Source: Alphaproteobacteria bacterium AO1-B
GTDB lineage: Bacteria; Pseudomonadota; Alphaproteobacteria; Rhizobiales; Stappiaceae
Reading direction: 5' to 3'
Assembly: GCA_001890945.1 (NCBI GenBank)
Contig: MLAX01000002.1
Location: 620,001 to 684,000 of the forward strand
Length of the DNA: 64,000 bases
In this document: piece by piece, positions 26,443 to 34,823 of the stretch
Layout: the number at the start of each line of letters is the position of its first letter
Position numbering within the stretch: position 1 is the stretch's first letter
Program-made: the position numbers and the translations under genes
Notes under the pieces: model-generated
Database searches by the model: none
What the model saw: the letters and a program-made list of their open reading frames with translations, nothing else
What the model was told of the DNA's origin: nothing

Positions 26443-27003
26443 CTATTCTGTTTTTCCGGCGGACTTCAGCAGGGCTGCCTTGATATCCGGATCTTCGGTT
26501 GCCCGTGCCAATACGAGGGCGCCAACCATTTGGGAGATGAACCTCAAGGCATCTTCTTGCTCGGAGAGGGGCGTGGTTTCATCTTTCCCCGAAACGAGGG
26601 CAGCTGTTTCGCGTAAGGCTTCGTCAAAAGCTTCCCGGACTTCCTTGGTCTGCCTCGGTGCATCTCCGGCAAGAGCTGCATAGGCGCAGCCGGTCCCGCG
26701 AGCGTTTTCATGGGGTTCGGACAGATACCAGCGCGCAACAGCATCTTTCGAAGAGCCTGACGTATCCTCGGCAATGCTGCGGCGCCAGTGGTCCAGGTTT
26801 TCTGACAAGGCATGCGCGGTGGCTTCCGCCATCAAGGCGTCCTTGCTGGCGAACTGTTTGTAAAACGCGCCATTTGTGAGGCCTGACGCCTTCATCAAAC
26901 CGGAAATGCCAATACCGTCGAACCCGTGTTGGCGGAACAATTGGCTGGCTGTTTCGACAACCCGTGCCCTGTTTTCGCGGGCATCTTCACGGCTCACTCT
27001 CAT
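26443..27003 (-). CDS. TetR-family transcriptional regulator
   Basis: Repressor of 186 aa. The N-terminal helix-turn-helix ASQLFRQHGFDGIGISGLMKASGLTNGAFYKQFASKDALM is followed by a C-terminal ligand domain. It is divergent to the thiolase-MFS-hydrolase genes and ends 10 bp from the convergent arfB stop. The intergenic region holds a dyad that is probably its operator. The inducer is unknown. Confidence 0.88.
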   Translation of the reverse strand: MRVSREDARENRARVVETASQLFRQHGFDGIGISGLMKASGLTNGAFYKQFASKDALMAEATAHALSENLDHWRRSIAEDTSGSSKDAVARWYLSEPHENARGTGCAYAALAGDAPRQTKEVREAFDEALRETAALVSGKDETTPLSEQEDALRFISQMVGALVLARATEDPDIKAALLKSAGKTE

Positions 27004-27028
27004 CCGAAAATCTCCATCAACTGACTTT

Positions 27029-27044
27029 GATTATAGTCATAATC
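27029..27044. promoter_or_regulatory. candidate TetR operator between divergent regulator and thiolase genes
   Basis: GATTATAGTCATAATC has perfect 6-bp arms GATTAT/ATAATC around four bases. The right part, TCATAATCT, is repeated as a direct copy at 27070-27078 (in ACGATCATAATCTAT). The region is AT-rich and lies 26 bp from the regulator start and 65 bp from the thiolase start, suiting a shared operator. Confidence 0.55.
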
Positions 27045-27108
27045 TTTTTGTTGACAATAAAGAATACGATCATAATCTATACGTGAAATTCAGATAGAGG
27101 TTCAGATC

Positions 27109-28302
27109 ATGCCGCTTACTCAAGACAGGCCAATCGTCATCAGCGCAGCACGGAGAACACCGTTGGGGGGCTTCATGGGGGCATTGGCGTCTATGCCTTC
27201 CCCGCAACTTGGGGCAACCGCGATATCTGCGGCTCTCAAGGATGCTGGGGTTTCAGGTGATCTGGTCGACGAGGCGCTTATGGGATGCGTCTTGCCCGCA
27301 GGCCTCGGGCAAGCACCCGCGCGTCAGGCGGTGCGTGCTGCCGGTCTGCCTGATTCTTGCGGCGCCACAACCATCAACAAGGTCTGCGGTTCCGGCATGA
27401 AGTCGGTCATGCTTGGCCATGATCTTCTCAAGGCTGGATCAGCGGATGTCGTTGTCGCAGGCGGAATGGAATCAATGTCGCGGGCTCCGTTTCTGCTTCC
27501 TGAGATGCGCGGGGGACGAAAGGCCGGGTCCGCAGAAGTCATTGATCACATGATGCGGGACGGTCTCGAAGATGCTTATGAGACCGGCAGGCCGATGGGA
27601 GCCTTTGGCGAGGCAACTGCGGAAAAGTTCCAGTTCAGCCGGTCTGACCAGGATGGCTATGCCATGGAAACGTTGGAACGGGCGCAAGCCGCTGTTCGTA
27701 ATGGAACCTTTGCATCGGAAATCGCGCCTGTCCCGGTCAAGACGCGAAAGGGAACCATCCTTGTTGAAAAGGATGAGCGCCCCCCGCAGATCAACTCCGC
27801 CAAGATACCGGATTTGCGGGCAGCCTTTGGAGAGAATGGAACTATCACGGCAGCGAGTTCGTCTGCCAATGCAGATGGCGCGGCTGCTTTGGTGCTCACC
27901 AGCAGCGAAACGGCACATGAGCATGAAATGCCGGTCCTGGCCCATATTGTCGGTCATGCGACGCACGCCCAAGCACCGGAATGGTTCACGACAGCACCAA
28001 TTCCTGCCATTCAGAAACTGATCAAACAGATCGGTTGGGCGGTTGAAGACGTTGATCTTTTTGAAATCAATGAAGCTTTCGCCGTCGTTGCCATGGCCGC
28101 TGCCAAGGAACTGGGGATCCCGCGCGGCAAACTCAATGTGAACGGCGGAGCTTGTGCGCTCGGGCACCCCATTGGAGCGACCGGAGCCCGTATCGTGGTC
28201 ACACTGCTGCATGCCCTGAAGGCGCGCGGGCTTAAAAAAGGCATCGCGTCCCTGTGTATTGGGGGCGGTGAAGCAACCGCAATTGCAATTCAACTGTCGT
28301 AG
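27109..28302 (+). CDS. acetyl-CoA C-acyltransferase (thiolase)
   Basis: Thiolase of 397 aa. The nucleophile is C93 in NKVCGSGMKSVM; the second active-site motifs are GGACALGHPIGATGAR and the C-terminal CIGGGEA. The AFAVVAMAAAKEL and EINEAFA motifs are typical of the acetoacetyl-CoA thiolase (PhaA/AtoB) branch. It either condenses two acetyl-CoA or cleaves acetoacetyl-CoA. No other PHB or beta-oxidation gene is adjacent, so its pathway is unclear. It is the first gene of the rightward set controlled by the divergent TetR. Confidence 0.92.
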   Translation: MPLTQDRPIVISAARRTPLGGFMGALASMPSPQLGATAISAALKDAGVSGDLVDEALMGCVLPAGLGQAPARQAVRAAGLPDSCGATTINKVCGSGMKSVMLGHDLLKAGSADVVVAGGMESMSRAPFLLPEMRGGRKAGSAEVIDHMMRDGLEDAYETGRPMGAFGEATAEKFQFSRSDQDGYAMETLERAQAAVRNGTFASEIAPVPVKTRKGTILVEKDERPPQINSAKIPDLRAAFGENGTITAASSSANADGAAALVLTSSETAHEHEMPVLAHIVGHATHAQAPEWFTTAPIPAIQKLIKQIGWAVEDVDLFEINEAFAVVAMAAAKELGIPRGKLNVNGGACALGHPIGATGARIVVTLLHALKARGLKKGIASLCIGGGEATAIAIQLS

Positions 28303-28350
28303 TCGCAGCGCTTCGTTTTTCTAATCCCAATTCCTAAACTTGCCGGCAGA

Positions 28351-28377
28351 AACACCCGCCTATTGCGGCCGGGTGTT
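28351..28377. terminator. hairpin after the thiolase gene
   Basis: Perfect 8-bp arms AACACCCG (28351-28358) and CGGGTGTT (28370-28377) with an 11-nt loop lie between the thiolase stop and the MFS start. No T-run follows, so it may act as a Rho-linked stop or an mRNA stabiliser rather than an intrinsic terminator. Confidence 0.4.
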
Positions 28378-28414
28378 ACGGCGAGCTTTGGCAAGATGAT
28401 AGGAATAATTTCTT

Positions 28415-29584
28415 ATGATGAGCTTTGCTCTCTTGTTGTGCACTTTTGCGTTCACCATGGGTGCTTTTGCGTTCTCCGGCGCCTTGGTGCCAATGGCTGC
28501 AAGTCTTGGTGTCACTGTCGGCGAAGCCGCGGCGCTGCAGTCCGGTTTTGCAATTGCCTGCGCGATTTGCGGTCCGGTGCTTGCCAAACTGACATCATCT
28601 CTTCCCCGCAAGCCCCTCCTGCTGACGGTCTTGATGTTGATGACGGTACTCAATTTTCTTTCGGCTATGGTGCCTGGGTATGGCGCGTTGATGGCCTCAA
28701 GGGTCTTGGTTGGTGGTGTCGGGGCATTGGCTTTTCCGCTGGCAACCGCAATTGCTTCAGCTGGCGCAACCGAAGACGGCAGACCGGCGGCTGTCGCCAA
28801 GGTCTATGCCGGGATACCTCTTGCCATGATCGTCGGCATTCCGGTTGGATCCGTCCTCGGGAATACCTTTGGATGGCAGGCCTGTTTCGCGGCAACGGGT
28901 GTTGTCTCGGCCGTCGCCTTTGCGCTGGTTTTGGTAAGTGTGCCCTCCAAATTTCCGATGCAGCAGCCTACCGCCGGGGCCCGTGAGCCTGTTGGTGCGT
29001 CCATTGTGGCTCACCTCGGGATCATGCTGATTGCCTCCACGGCCTTGTTTACACTGGTGGGGCTGCTGGGGCCGATTATCCGCTCGCTGACCGGGTATTC
29101 AGGACTTGGGATTGCTGTGCTTCAAGTCATTGCCGGGCTGAGCAGTCTTGCCGGGATCAGGCTCGGGGCAAGATACGCGATGGGGCAAAACCGATCGTTG
29201 CTTGCAGTCCTGTTCTTGGTCTTGGCTGTTTCACTTGCCGTTGTCGTTCCATCGCTTGGACTTCAACAGGCCGGCAGTATCGGACTAGGAACCATCTTCG
29301 TGAGTGTGGTTCTTGGACCTGTAGCCCAATTTGCCATTGGGGCGACTGTACAAGCTCGACTTGCCGCCTTGGCCGGGTCGTCGGCGACCTTTGTTTTCGC
29401 GCTGAACGCATCAATGGTTTACTTTGGTCAGGGCCTTGGAATTGCGCTCGGCGCTGCCGCACTGGATCTCTCAGGAATAGCATCCGCACCGGCCATAGGA
29501 ACCGCGATTGCGTTGACCGGTTGCCTGTTGGCCGTATGGCTCGGTCACTTCACCAAAAACCTTTTTCAAACAGCAAGAGGATAA
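28415..29584 (+). CDS. MFS transporter
   Basis: Inner-membrane major facilitator of 389 aa with about 12 hydrophobic helices. The N-half carries the family A-like motif region (LPRKPLLLTVLMLMTVLNFLSA), and the pattern resembles the AraJ/sugar-efflux or drug-efflux type. It is followed one base later by the epoxide-hydrolase-like gene, so the two are likely co-transcribed. Substrate unknown. The start ATG 28415 follows GGAATAATTTCTT. Confidence 0.88.
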   Translation: MMSFALLLCTFAFTMGAFAFSGALVPMAASLGVTVGEAAALQSGFAIACAICGPVLAKLTSSLPRKPLLLTVLMLMTVLNFLSAMVPGYGALMASRVLVGGVGALAFPLATAIASAGATEDGRPAAVAKVYAGIPLAMIVGIPVGSVLGNTFGWQACFAATGVVSAVAFALVLVSVPSKFPMQQPTAGAREPVGASIVAHLGIMLIASTALFTLVGLLGPIIRSLTGYSGLGIAVLQVIAGLSSLAGIRLGARYAMGQNRSLLAVLFLVLAVSLAVVVPSLGLQQAGSIGLGTIFVSVVLGPVAQFAIGATVQARLAALAGSSATFVFALNASMVYFGQGLGIALGAAALDLSGIASAPAIGTAIALTGCLLAVWLGHFTKNLFQTARG

Positions 29585-29585
29585 A

Positions 29586-30455
29586 ATGTCTCCAGTTAAC
29601 AACGAAGCCGGGTTGGCCGCCTTTGAGGCTCGGGTCAGCCATCATTTTGCCGACAATAACGGCACCAAGATCCATTTTGCCAGCGCAGGCGAGGGGCCCT
29701 TGGTCGTGTTTATCCATGGGTTCCCGGATCACTGGCTTACTTGGTGGCAACAGATGGAGGTTTTGTCCGAAACCCACCGCACTGTTGCCATGGACCTTCG
29801 GGGGTTCAATCTCTCCGATCATCCGGAAGATCCATCTGCCTACACACCAGAGACCCTGGCTTCAGATGTCTGTGCCGTCATAGACGCCTGTGGCGAACGC
29901 GGCGCTGTTGTGATCGGTCATGACTGGGGTGGTTTTGTCGCCTGGCAAACAGCGATGCTGTTTCCAGATCGGGTGCAGCGCCTCGGGATCGTCAACCTTC
30001 CGCACCCCTGGGCCATTGCACGCGAACTTGCCAACAATCCGGATCAACAAAAAGCCAGCGGATATGCGCGGGTGTTCCAGCAGCCGGGCTCTGAAGCCAA
30101 ACTTGATTTTGACCGGCTCTCCACCTGGATCCATGATCCGGCGTTCCGTTCCCGCCATATGGCAGCGATGGAGAAGTCCAATCGCACAGGCATGCTCAAC
30201 TATTATCGGGTGTGTTTTCCCGCCGAGCCCTACACCGAACGCACCGATACCCCGCCCCCAATCAAAGTGCAGGTTCTCGTCGTTCATGGGACAGAAGACC
30301 CTTATGTCCTGACCGCGGGCCATAACAACTTGTGGGAGTACGTGGAGGGCAGTTTGACCATTCGGGCCTGGTCCGGTGTCGGCCATTTTGTTCAACATGA
30401 TGCCCCTGACCGGTTGACCGCGGCATTCAAGAGCTGGATTGGCGAAACGATCTAG
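29586..30455 (+). CDS. alpha/beta hydrolase, epoxide hydrolase-like
   Basis: Hydrolase of 289 aa. Motifs are the oxyanion loop FIHGFPDHW, the nucleophile elbow VIGHDWGGFVAW with Asp 113 (an aspartate nucleophile points to epoxide hydrolase or haloalkane dehalogenase), and the catalytic His in GVGHFVQHD. Epoxide hydrolase is favoured by HGFPDHW and by the lid segment. Start ATG 29586 follows AGAGGATAAA at the MFS stop. It may detoxify or catabolise a compound handled by the adjoining MFS protein. Confidence 0.85.
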   Translation: MSPVNNEAGLAAFEARVSHHFADNNGTKIHFASAGEGPLVVFIHGFPDHWLTWWQQMEVLSETHRTVAMDLRGFNLSDHPEDPSAYTPETLASDVCAVIDACGERGAVVIGHDWGGFVAWQTAMLFPDRVQRLGIVNLPHPWAIARELANNPDQQKASGYARVFQQPGSEAKLDFDRLSTWIHDPAFRSRHMAAMEKSNRTGMLNYYRVCFPAEPYTERTDTPPPIKVQVLVVHGTEDPYVLTAGHNNLWEYVEGSLTIRAWSGVGHFVQHDAPDRLTAAFKSWIGETI

Positions 30456-30536
30456 AAGAGCGAGCGTTATGGTGATCCCGTCCGGGCGTGTTTGTTGACA
30501 TGGTGCGCCACGCTTTTATCCTGATCCAAGCGGTGA

Positions 30537-31310
30537 TTGGGGATCATCATTACGACCATAAATCATCATATCATCGACCGCGGCGATGGCGCCGCGGTGG
30601 AACTGTTTCAGGCGCATCCCATCGGAAGCGGAGAGCCGGCCGGTGCGATATTGTTCGTGCATGGCAACCAGGGTGGTCAATTGACCGGCGCCCGCGAACT
30701 CGTAGACCGGGGAACCTTAAGCACGTTTGCCGTTGCCATGAACGTCACCGCAGCAGCTGTGTCTCAACCCGGTTTTGGGGCCTCTGACGGGCCATGTGAT
30801 TTTTGTGGTCCCAACACCCAGGATGCGATCATCGCCGCATTAAACGCGTTGAAAAATCAACCATCTATCGACCCGGGGCGCATTGTTCTTTATGGCCACA
30901 GCCGGGGCGCTGTCGCAGCCGGTATGGTTGCCGCCCGGTATGACGGATTGCGAGCGGTGATCCTCTCAAGCGGCGTGTATGATCTGAACGCATTTCATAT
31001 GGACTGTGCGGATGGCTTGCGGATAGCAATTGAGACGGAGGCCGGGCAATCGGCTCAAGCCTTTCACGAACGGTCCGCCTTGTTTCATGCCAACAAAATC
31101 ACCACAGAAACGCTGCTGGTGCATGGCCGCCATGATGACCGGGCGCCGGTTGCACAAGCAGAAGCATTCTTGGTCGCGCTTGAAAACACGGGCGGGAAGG
31201 TGGCTTTGAAGGTTCTCGAGTGCGGGCACCGGCTGCCTGCGAAAACCCTCAAGGGCGTTGTCGAGCCATTCCTCAAGGAGATGCTGTCTACCGAACAGGT
31301 GATACACTAG
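30537..31310 (+). CDS. alpha/beta hydrolase (dienelactone hydrolase/peptidase S9-like)
   Basis: Hydrolase of 257 aa. The nucleophile elbow LYGHSRGAVAAG has Ser 122, the acid is in HGRHDDRAPV and the catalytic His in CGHRLP. The N-terminal strand AILFVHGNQGGQ holds the oxyanion region. The serine nucleophile separates it from the preceding Asp-type hydrolase. Substrate is unknown. It lies 81 bp after that gene and is convergent with the LysR gene. Confidence 0.8.
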   Translation: MGIIITTINHHIIDRGDGAAVELFQAHPIGSGEPAGAILFVHGNQGGQLTGARELVDRGTLSTFAVAMNVTAAAVSQPGFGASDGPCDFCGPNTQDAIIAALNALKNQPSIDPGRIVLYGHSRGAVAAGMVAARYDGLRAVILSSGVYDLNAFHMDCADGLRIAIETEAGQSAQAFHERSALFHANKITTETLLVHGRHDDRAPVAQAEAFLVALENTGGKVALKVLECGHRLPAKTLKGVVEPFLKEMLSTEQVIH

Positions 31311-31375
31311 CTCAGGCGTCAAGCATGAGACGAGTGAACGGCTGAGGTGTCATTTAGGCCTGACCCGAAGTAACA

Positions 31376-32272
31376 TTACGCATCGTCGAATTGTTTTGCG
31401 TGGCTGATGCTGATCTCTTGCGCAATTTTCGCCGCCCTTGCAATCAACTCATTGCGCGGTTCTCCAACATAGGTTGCCGTAAACACCAGTGGGCTTGGTT
31501 GCCACCCGGGATCAAATGACGCAATCCGGCCTTCGGCTACCAAGCGGCGCCCCAGCACACTGGGCAGGATGCCGACGCCGATCCCGGACGCAACCATTTC
31601 AAACCCTGTTGACAGAGAGTTTGTCGGGAAAACTTGCGTCGAAATCCCATAAAGATCGCGCAGCTTTTGAACGAGTTCGCGGTAGGGGCGGGAGCTGCGG
31701 TTGTAGGTAATGACCGGAACTTGGGAGAGGTCCGGCTCCTCTAGATCCAATGGCCTGTACCAGCCGAGATCAAAGGGCGGGAGCGGCAGGTTGTCGGTAC
31801 TGTACTCGGATATTGGTCCCATCAGGATGGTTAAATCCAGCGCCCGATCGAGCAGCATCTCCCGAAGGTTGAACGATGTATCGACCGTAACCTCGATGTT
31901 CAGCCGCTGAAACGTGGTGTGAAGCGCTGCGAGAAAATCCGGCAGCCAGGTCTGGGCGATGGTCTCTGCAACGCCCAGACGGAGCAGGGAGCTGATGCTG
32001 TCATCGGACATGACATCGCCCTTGATACGCTCCGTGATTGCCATGATCTGCTCCGCATAATCCCGCAGAACCACGCCCTTTGCGGTCAACGAGACTCCAG
32101 TTGTTTCGCGGCTGAAGAGGCGCGTGCCGAGATAGTCCTCCAGGCTGGAAATACGCGCAGAAATGGCCGGCTGTGAGATGTTCATTTGTTCGGCGGCCTT
32201 GCGAACACCGCCCATGCGCGCAACCGCCAAAAAAGCTCTAAGCTGTTCAAGTGTCATGACATTGTGACCCAA
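31376..32272 (-). CDS. LysR-family transcriptional regulator
   Basis: Regulator of 298 aa with N-terminal winged helix-turn-helix (LEQLRAFLAVARMGGVRKAAEQMNISQPAISARISSLE) and a C-terminal periplasmic-binding-protein-like effector domain. It is divergent from the DUF1445-TRAP-DUF2848 genes, which are its most likely targets. A dyad with a 9-base spacer in the intergenic region is a suitable LysR site. The co-inducer is unknown and is probably the TRAP substrate or a product. Confidence 0.92.
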   Translation of the reverse strand: MGHNVMTLEQLRAFLAVARMGGVRKAAEQMNISQPAISARISSLEDYLGTRLFSRETTGVSLTAKGVVLRDYAEQIMAITERIKGDVMSDDSISSLLRLGVAETIAQTWLPDFLAALHTTFQRLNIEVTVDTSFNLREMLLDRALDLTILMGPISEYSTDNLPLPPFDLGWYRPLDLEEPDLSQVPVITYNRSSRPYRELVQKLRDLYGISTQVFPTNSLSTGFEMVASGIGVGILPSVLGRRLVAEGRIASFDPGWQPSPLVFTATYVGEPRNELIARAAKIAQEISISHAKQFDDA

Positions 32273-32280
32273 TTGCTAAT

Positions 32281-32301
32281 GTGATCAGTAATTTGGATCA
32301 C
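32281..32301. promoter_or_regulatory. candidate LysR binding site
   Basis: GTGATC (32281-32286) and GATCAC (32296-32301) are perfect inverted arms with a 9-nt spacer, including the T-N11-A spacing typical of LysR boxes. It is 8 bp from the lysR start and 75 bp upstream of the DUF1445 gene. Confidence 0.55.
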
Positions 32302-32376
32302 TTTCTGCAAAAAAACACGATTTGACTTGATAATGTATCCGCTGCAGCCTTTTGCCAACAAGGAATTGGGCAACCG

Positions 32377-33204
32377 ATGCAGCAAGATCTCACAAAGTTT
32401 TCTGAATTGGCCGGTGCTGACATGGGGCTGGTTCGCGCCGCGATCCGCTCAGGCCGGTACTCGGGGCACACGGCCGGGCTGGCACACGGAAAACTCCAGT
32501 GCAATCTCGCGATTCTCCCGGGTGAATATGCAGATCCATTTCATGAGTTCTGCCGGCTCAACCCAAAGGCCTGCCCGCTTGCCGGTGTCTCAAACCCAGG
32601 CGAACCCGTGATTGTTGAGCTCGGTGCAGAAGTTGATATCCGCACAGATGCCGCCCGCTACAACATCTACCGGCACGGCAAACTTGACGAGCAAGTGTCC
32701 GATCTGAACGCCTGCTGGCAGGACGACCTGGTGTCCTTTGCAATAGGATGTTCCTTCACCTTCGAGAACGCCCTGAGGCTTGCCGGTGTACCTATGCGCC
32801 ATATCGATCTCGACCGGACGGTCCCAATGTACCGGACATCGATCGAGACACATCAAAGCGGCCCGTTTGGCGGCGGGATGGTGGTTTCCATGCGACCCAT
32901 TGCGAAAGAGCGGATCGACGAAGTTTATAAAATCTGCCGCAAGTATCCATTGGCACATGGCGCGCCGGTGCATGTTGGCGATCCTGCCGAGATCGGCATT
33001 TTGACCATCGATACCCCGGATTGGGGGAACCCGGTTCCCATTGAGAATGGGGAAGTGCCGGTGTTTTGGGCCTGTGGAGTAACGCCGCAAGTTGCCATCA
33101 TGACAGCAAAACCGCCCCTTTCGATCACTCACGCTCCCGGAGCCATGCTGATTGCTGATGTCAGTGAGCAGACAGCCCCGCTTTACCCTTACAACGACAA
33201 CTAA
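32377..33204 (+). CDS. DUF1445 protein (D-glutamate cyclase / putative hydro-lyase family)
   Basis: Protein of 275 aa matching the DUF1445 family through LPGEYADPFHEFCRLNPKACPL, FAIGCSFTFENAL, GPFGGGMVVSMRP, AHGAPVHVGDPAEIGI and CGVTPQVAI. A mammalian member of this family has been reported as D-glutamate cyclase (D-glutamate to 5-oxo-D-proline), while bacterial members are annotated as putative hydro-lyases. It is the first gene of a set with a TRAP transporter and a DUF2848 protein, so it probably acts on the imported compound. Confidence 0.83.
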   Translation: MQQDLTKFSELAGADMGLVRAAIRSGRYSGHTAGLAHGKLQCNLAILPGEYADPFHEFCRLNPKACPLAGVSNPGEPVIVELGAEVDIRTDAARYNIYRHGKLDEQVSDLNACWQDDLVSFAIGCSFTFENALRLAGVPMRHIDLDRTVPMYRTSIETHQSGPFGGGMVVSMRPIAKERIDEVYKICRKYPLAHGAPVHVGDPAEIGILTIDTPDWGNPVPIENGEVPVFWACGVTPQVAIMTAKPPLSITHAPGAMLIADVSEQTAPLYPYNDN

Positions 33205-33232
33205 AACCAACCGCACCAGAGGAACTAGAGAT

Positions 33233-34279
33233 ATGAAAAAACTCACGATCTTATCCGCCGTCTCCGCAATCGCGCTCTCAATGGGCACAACGGCGCATGC
33301 CGAAGAACTTGCTGTTGTTGGCAGCTGGAGCGGCCTGCCGCTTCACAAGCAGTTTGAAGCCCCTTTCTGGAACGACAAGTTGGGGGAAGTTTCCGGTGGC
33401 GAGCTGTCCGCTTCATTGACCACACATGACCAGATGGGCATTTCCGGTGGCGATGTCTATCGCATGATGTCCCAAGGGGTGTTTGATGTCGGCATGACTG
33501 TTGCCGACTATGCGGTTTCCGACAGTGTTGCGCTCGAAGCGCTTGATGTTCCAATGATTGCAACCGACGCTGACACTGCAAAAAAGGCGGTCGATGCGGC
33601 CCGGCCGATGGTCGATGATATCTACAAGGACGTCTTCAACGCCAAGGTCCTCGGTATTGCGCCGTACCCGCCTCAAGTTGTTTTCTGCAACGCCGAAATC
33701 AACTCCCTGGATGATCTTCAGGGCAAGAAAGTGCGCGCGTCCGGCCGGATGACCGCAAAGTTCCTGGAAGCTCTTGGCGCAGAGGGCGTCAACATCGGAT
33801 TTGGTGAGGTGCCGGGTGCCCTGCAGCGCGGCGTGGTGGATTGTGCCATTACCGGTGCTGGGTCAGGTTACAATGCAGGTTGGTGGGAAGTCTCCACACA
33901 TCTTCTGCCGATCCCGCTGGGGGGATGGGATCCGGTTGTGACCGCGATCAATCTCGACAAATGGAACACCCTGAGCGATGCACAGAAAGCAGCGCTCGAG
34001 AAAGGCGTGAAAGAGAACCTCGAAGCCCCGGCGTGGGAAGTTGCTCAAAATGCACTGAATAATGACATCGCCTGCCTTACCGGCAACGGCGAGTGTCCGT
34101 ATGGCGATGCGCGCGCCCTTGTGCTGGTTGAAGCCACAGACGAAGATCAAGCCAAGGCGAAAGCGGTTCTGATTTCTGAAGTGCTGCCGGACTGGGCTGA
34201 GCGGGCCGGCGGAGACTGGGCACAGCGCTGGAGCGACAGCGTCGGCAAAGTCACCGGCGTTTCCCTGGAAGCGAAGTAA
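33233..34279 (+). CDS. TRAP transporter substrate-binding protein (DctP family)
   Basis: Periplasmic binding protein of 348 aa. A signal peptide (MKKLTILSAVSAIALSMGTTAHA) is followed by EELAVVGSWSGLPLHKQFE. The carboxylate-binding Arg region is KVRASGRMTAKFLEALG, and GVVDCAITGAGSGYNAGWWEV follows. The start ATG 33233 is chosen because of GAGGAACTAGAGAT just before it and the good signal peptide; an earlier start at 33152 would overlap the DUF1445 gene. It delivers an organic acid or amino-acid-like anion to the DctQM permease encoded next. Confidence 0.9.
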   Translation: MKKLTILSAVSAIALSMGTTAHAEELAVVGSWSGLPLHKQFEAPFWNDKLGEVSGGELSASLTTHDQMGISGGDVYRMMSQGVFDVGMTVADYAVSDSVALEALDVPMIATDADTAKKAVDAARPMVDDIYKDVFNAKVLGIAPYPPQVVFCNAEINSLDDLQGKKVRASGRMTAKFLEALGAEGVNIGFGEVPGALQRGVVDCAITGAGSGYNAGWWEVSTHLLPIPLGGWDPVVTAINLDKWNTLSDAQKAALEKGVKENLEAPAWEVAQNALNNDIACLTGNGECPYGDARALVLVEATDEDQAKAKAVLISEVLPDWAERAGGDWAQRWSDSVGKVTGVSLEAK

Positions 34280-34289
34280 GGATCTTTCC

Positions 34290-34823
34290 ATGACCTCCTT
34301 GGTTCACCTCTTGCGGCGATTAAACGACCGCGTTGCGATGGGCGTCGGCATTGTGCTGCTGGTCTGTGTGGCCTTCACGCTCGTCGAAATCATCACCCGG
34401 AAGCTGGGGGCGGGCCTTGGAGGCGTGGACGAGATCTCCGGATACGTTATGGCTGTCACGACCGCCTGGGGCATCAGTTACGCGTTGACGGAGCAGGCGC
34501 ATGTGCGCATCGACTTGCTGCGTCAGCGCCTTGTTCCGTTCGGACGCGCGGTCTTCGACGTTATCTCCATGGCATGCTTGGCCGGCACGGCGATTGTGGT
34601 TGCCTGGCGCGGGTGGGGCGTTTTGGAAAAGACGCTTTCCACCGGCGCGCGGGCCAACACGCCACTGGAAACGCCGCTTTGGATCCCGCAAACGCTTTGG
34701 TGGCTCGGCTGGGTCTGGTTTGCGATGTCCGCCACCATCCTGCTGGTCTCCGTAGCAGTCCGGTTCGCAACGTCAGATTATAAGTCCGTCGATCAAATCG
34801 CCGGTGCGCGGGGGGAAGCATGA
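34290..34823 (+). CDS. TRAP transporter small permease (DctQ)
   Basis: Four-helix membrane subunit of 177 aa. Hydrophobic segments begin at about residues 15, 50, 88 and 133; the conserved EQAHVRIDLLRQRL segment follows helix 2. Its stop overlaps the dctM start (ATGA), which indicates coupled translation and a one-to-one complex with DctM. Confidence 0.88.
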   Translation: MTSLVHLLRRLNDRVAMGVGIVLLVCVAFTLVEIITRKLGAGLGGVDEISGYVMAVTTAWGISYALTEQAHVRIDLLRQRLVPFGRAVFDVISMACLAGTAIVVAWRGWGVLEKTLSTGARANTPLETPLWIPQTLWWLGWVWFAMSATILLVSVAVRFATSDYKSVDQIAGARGEA

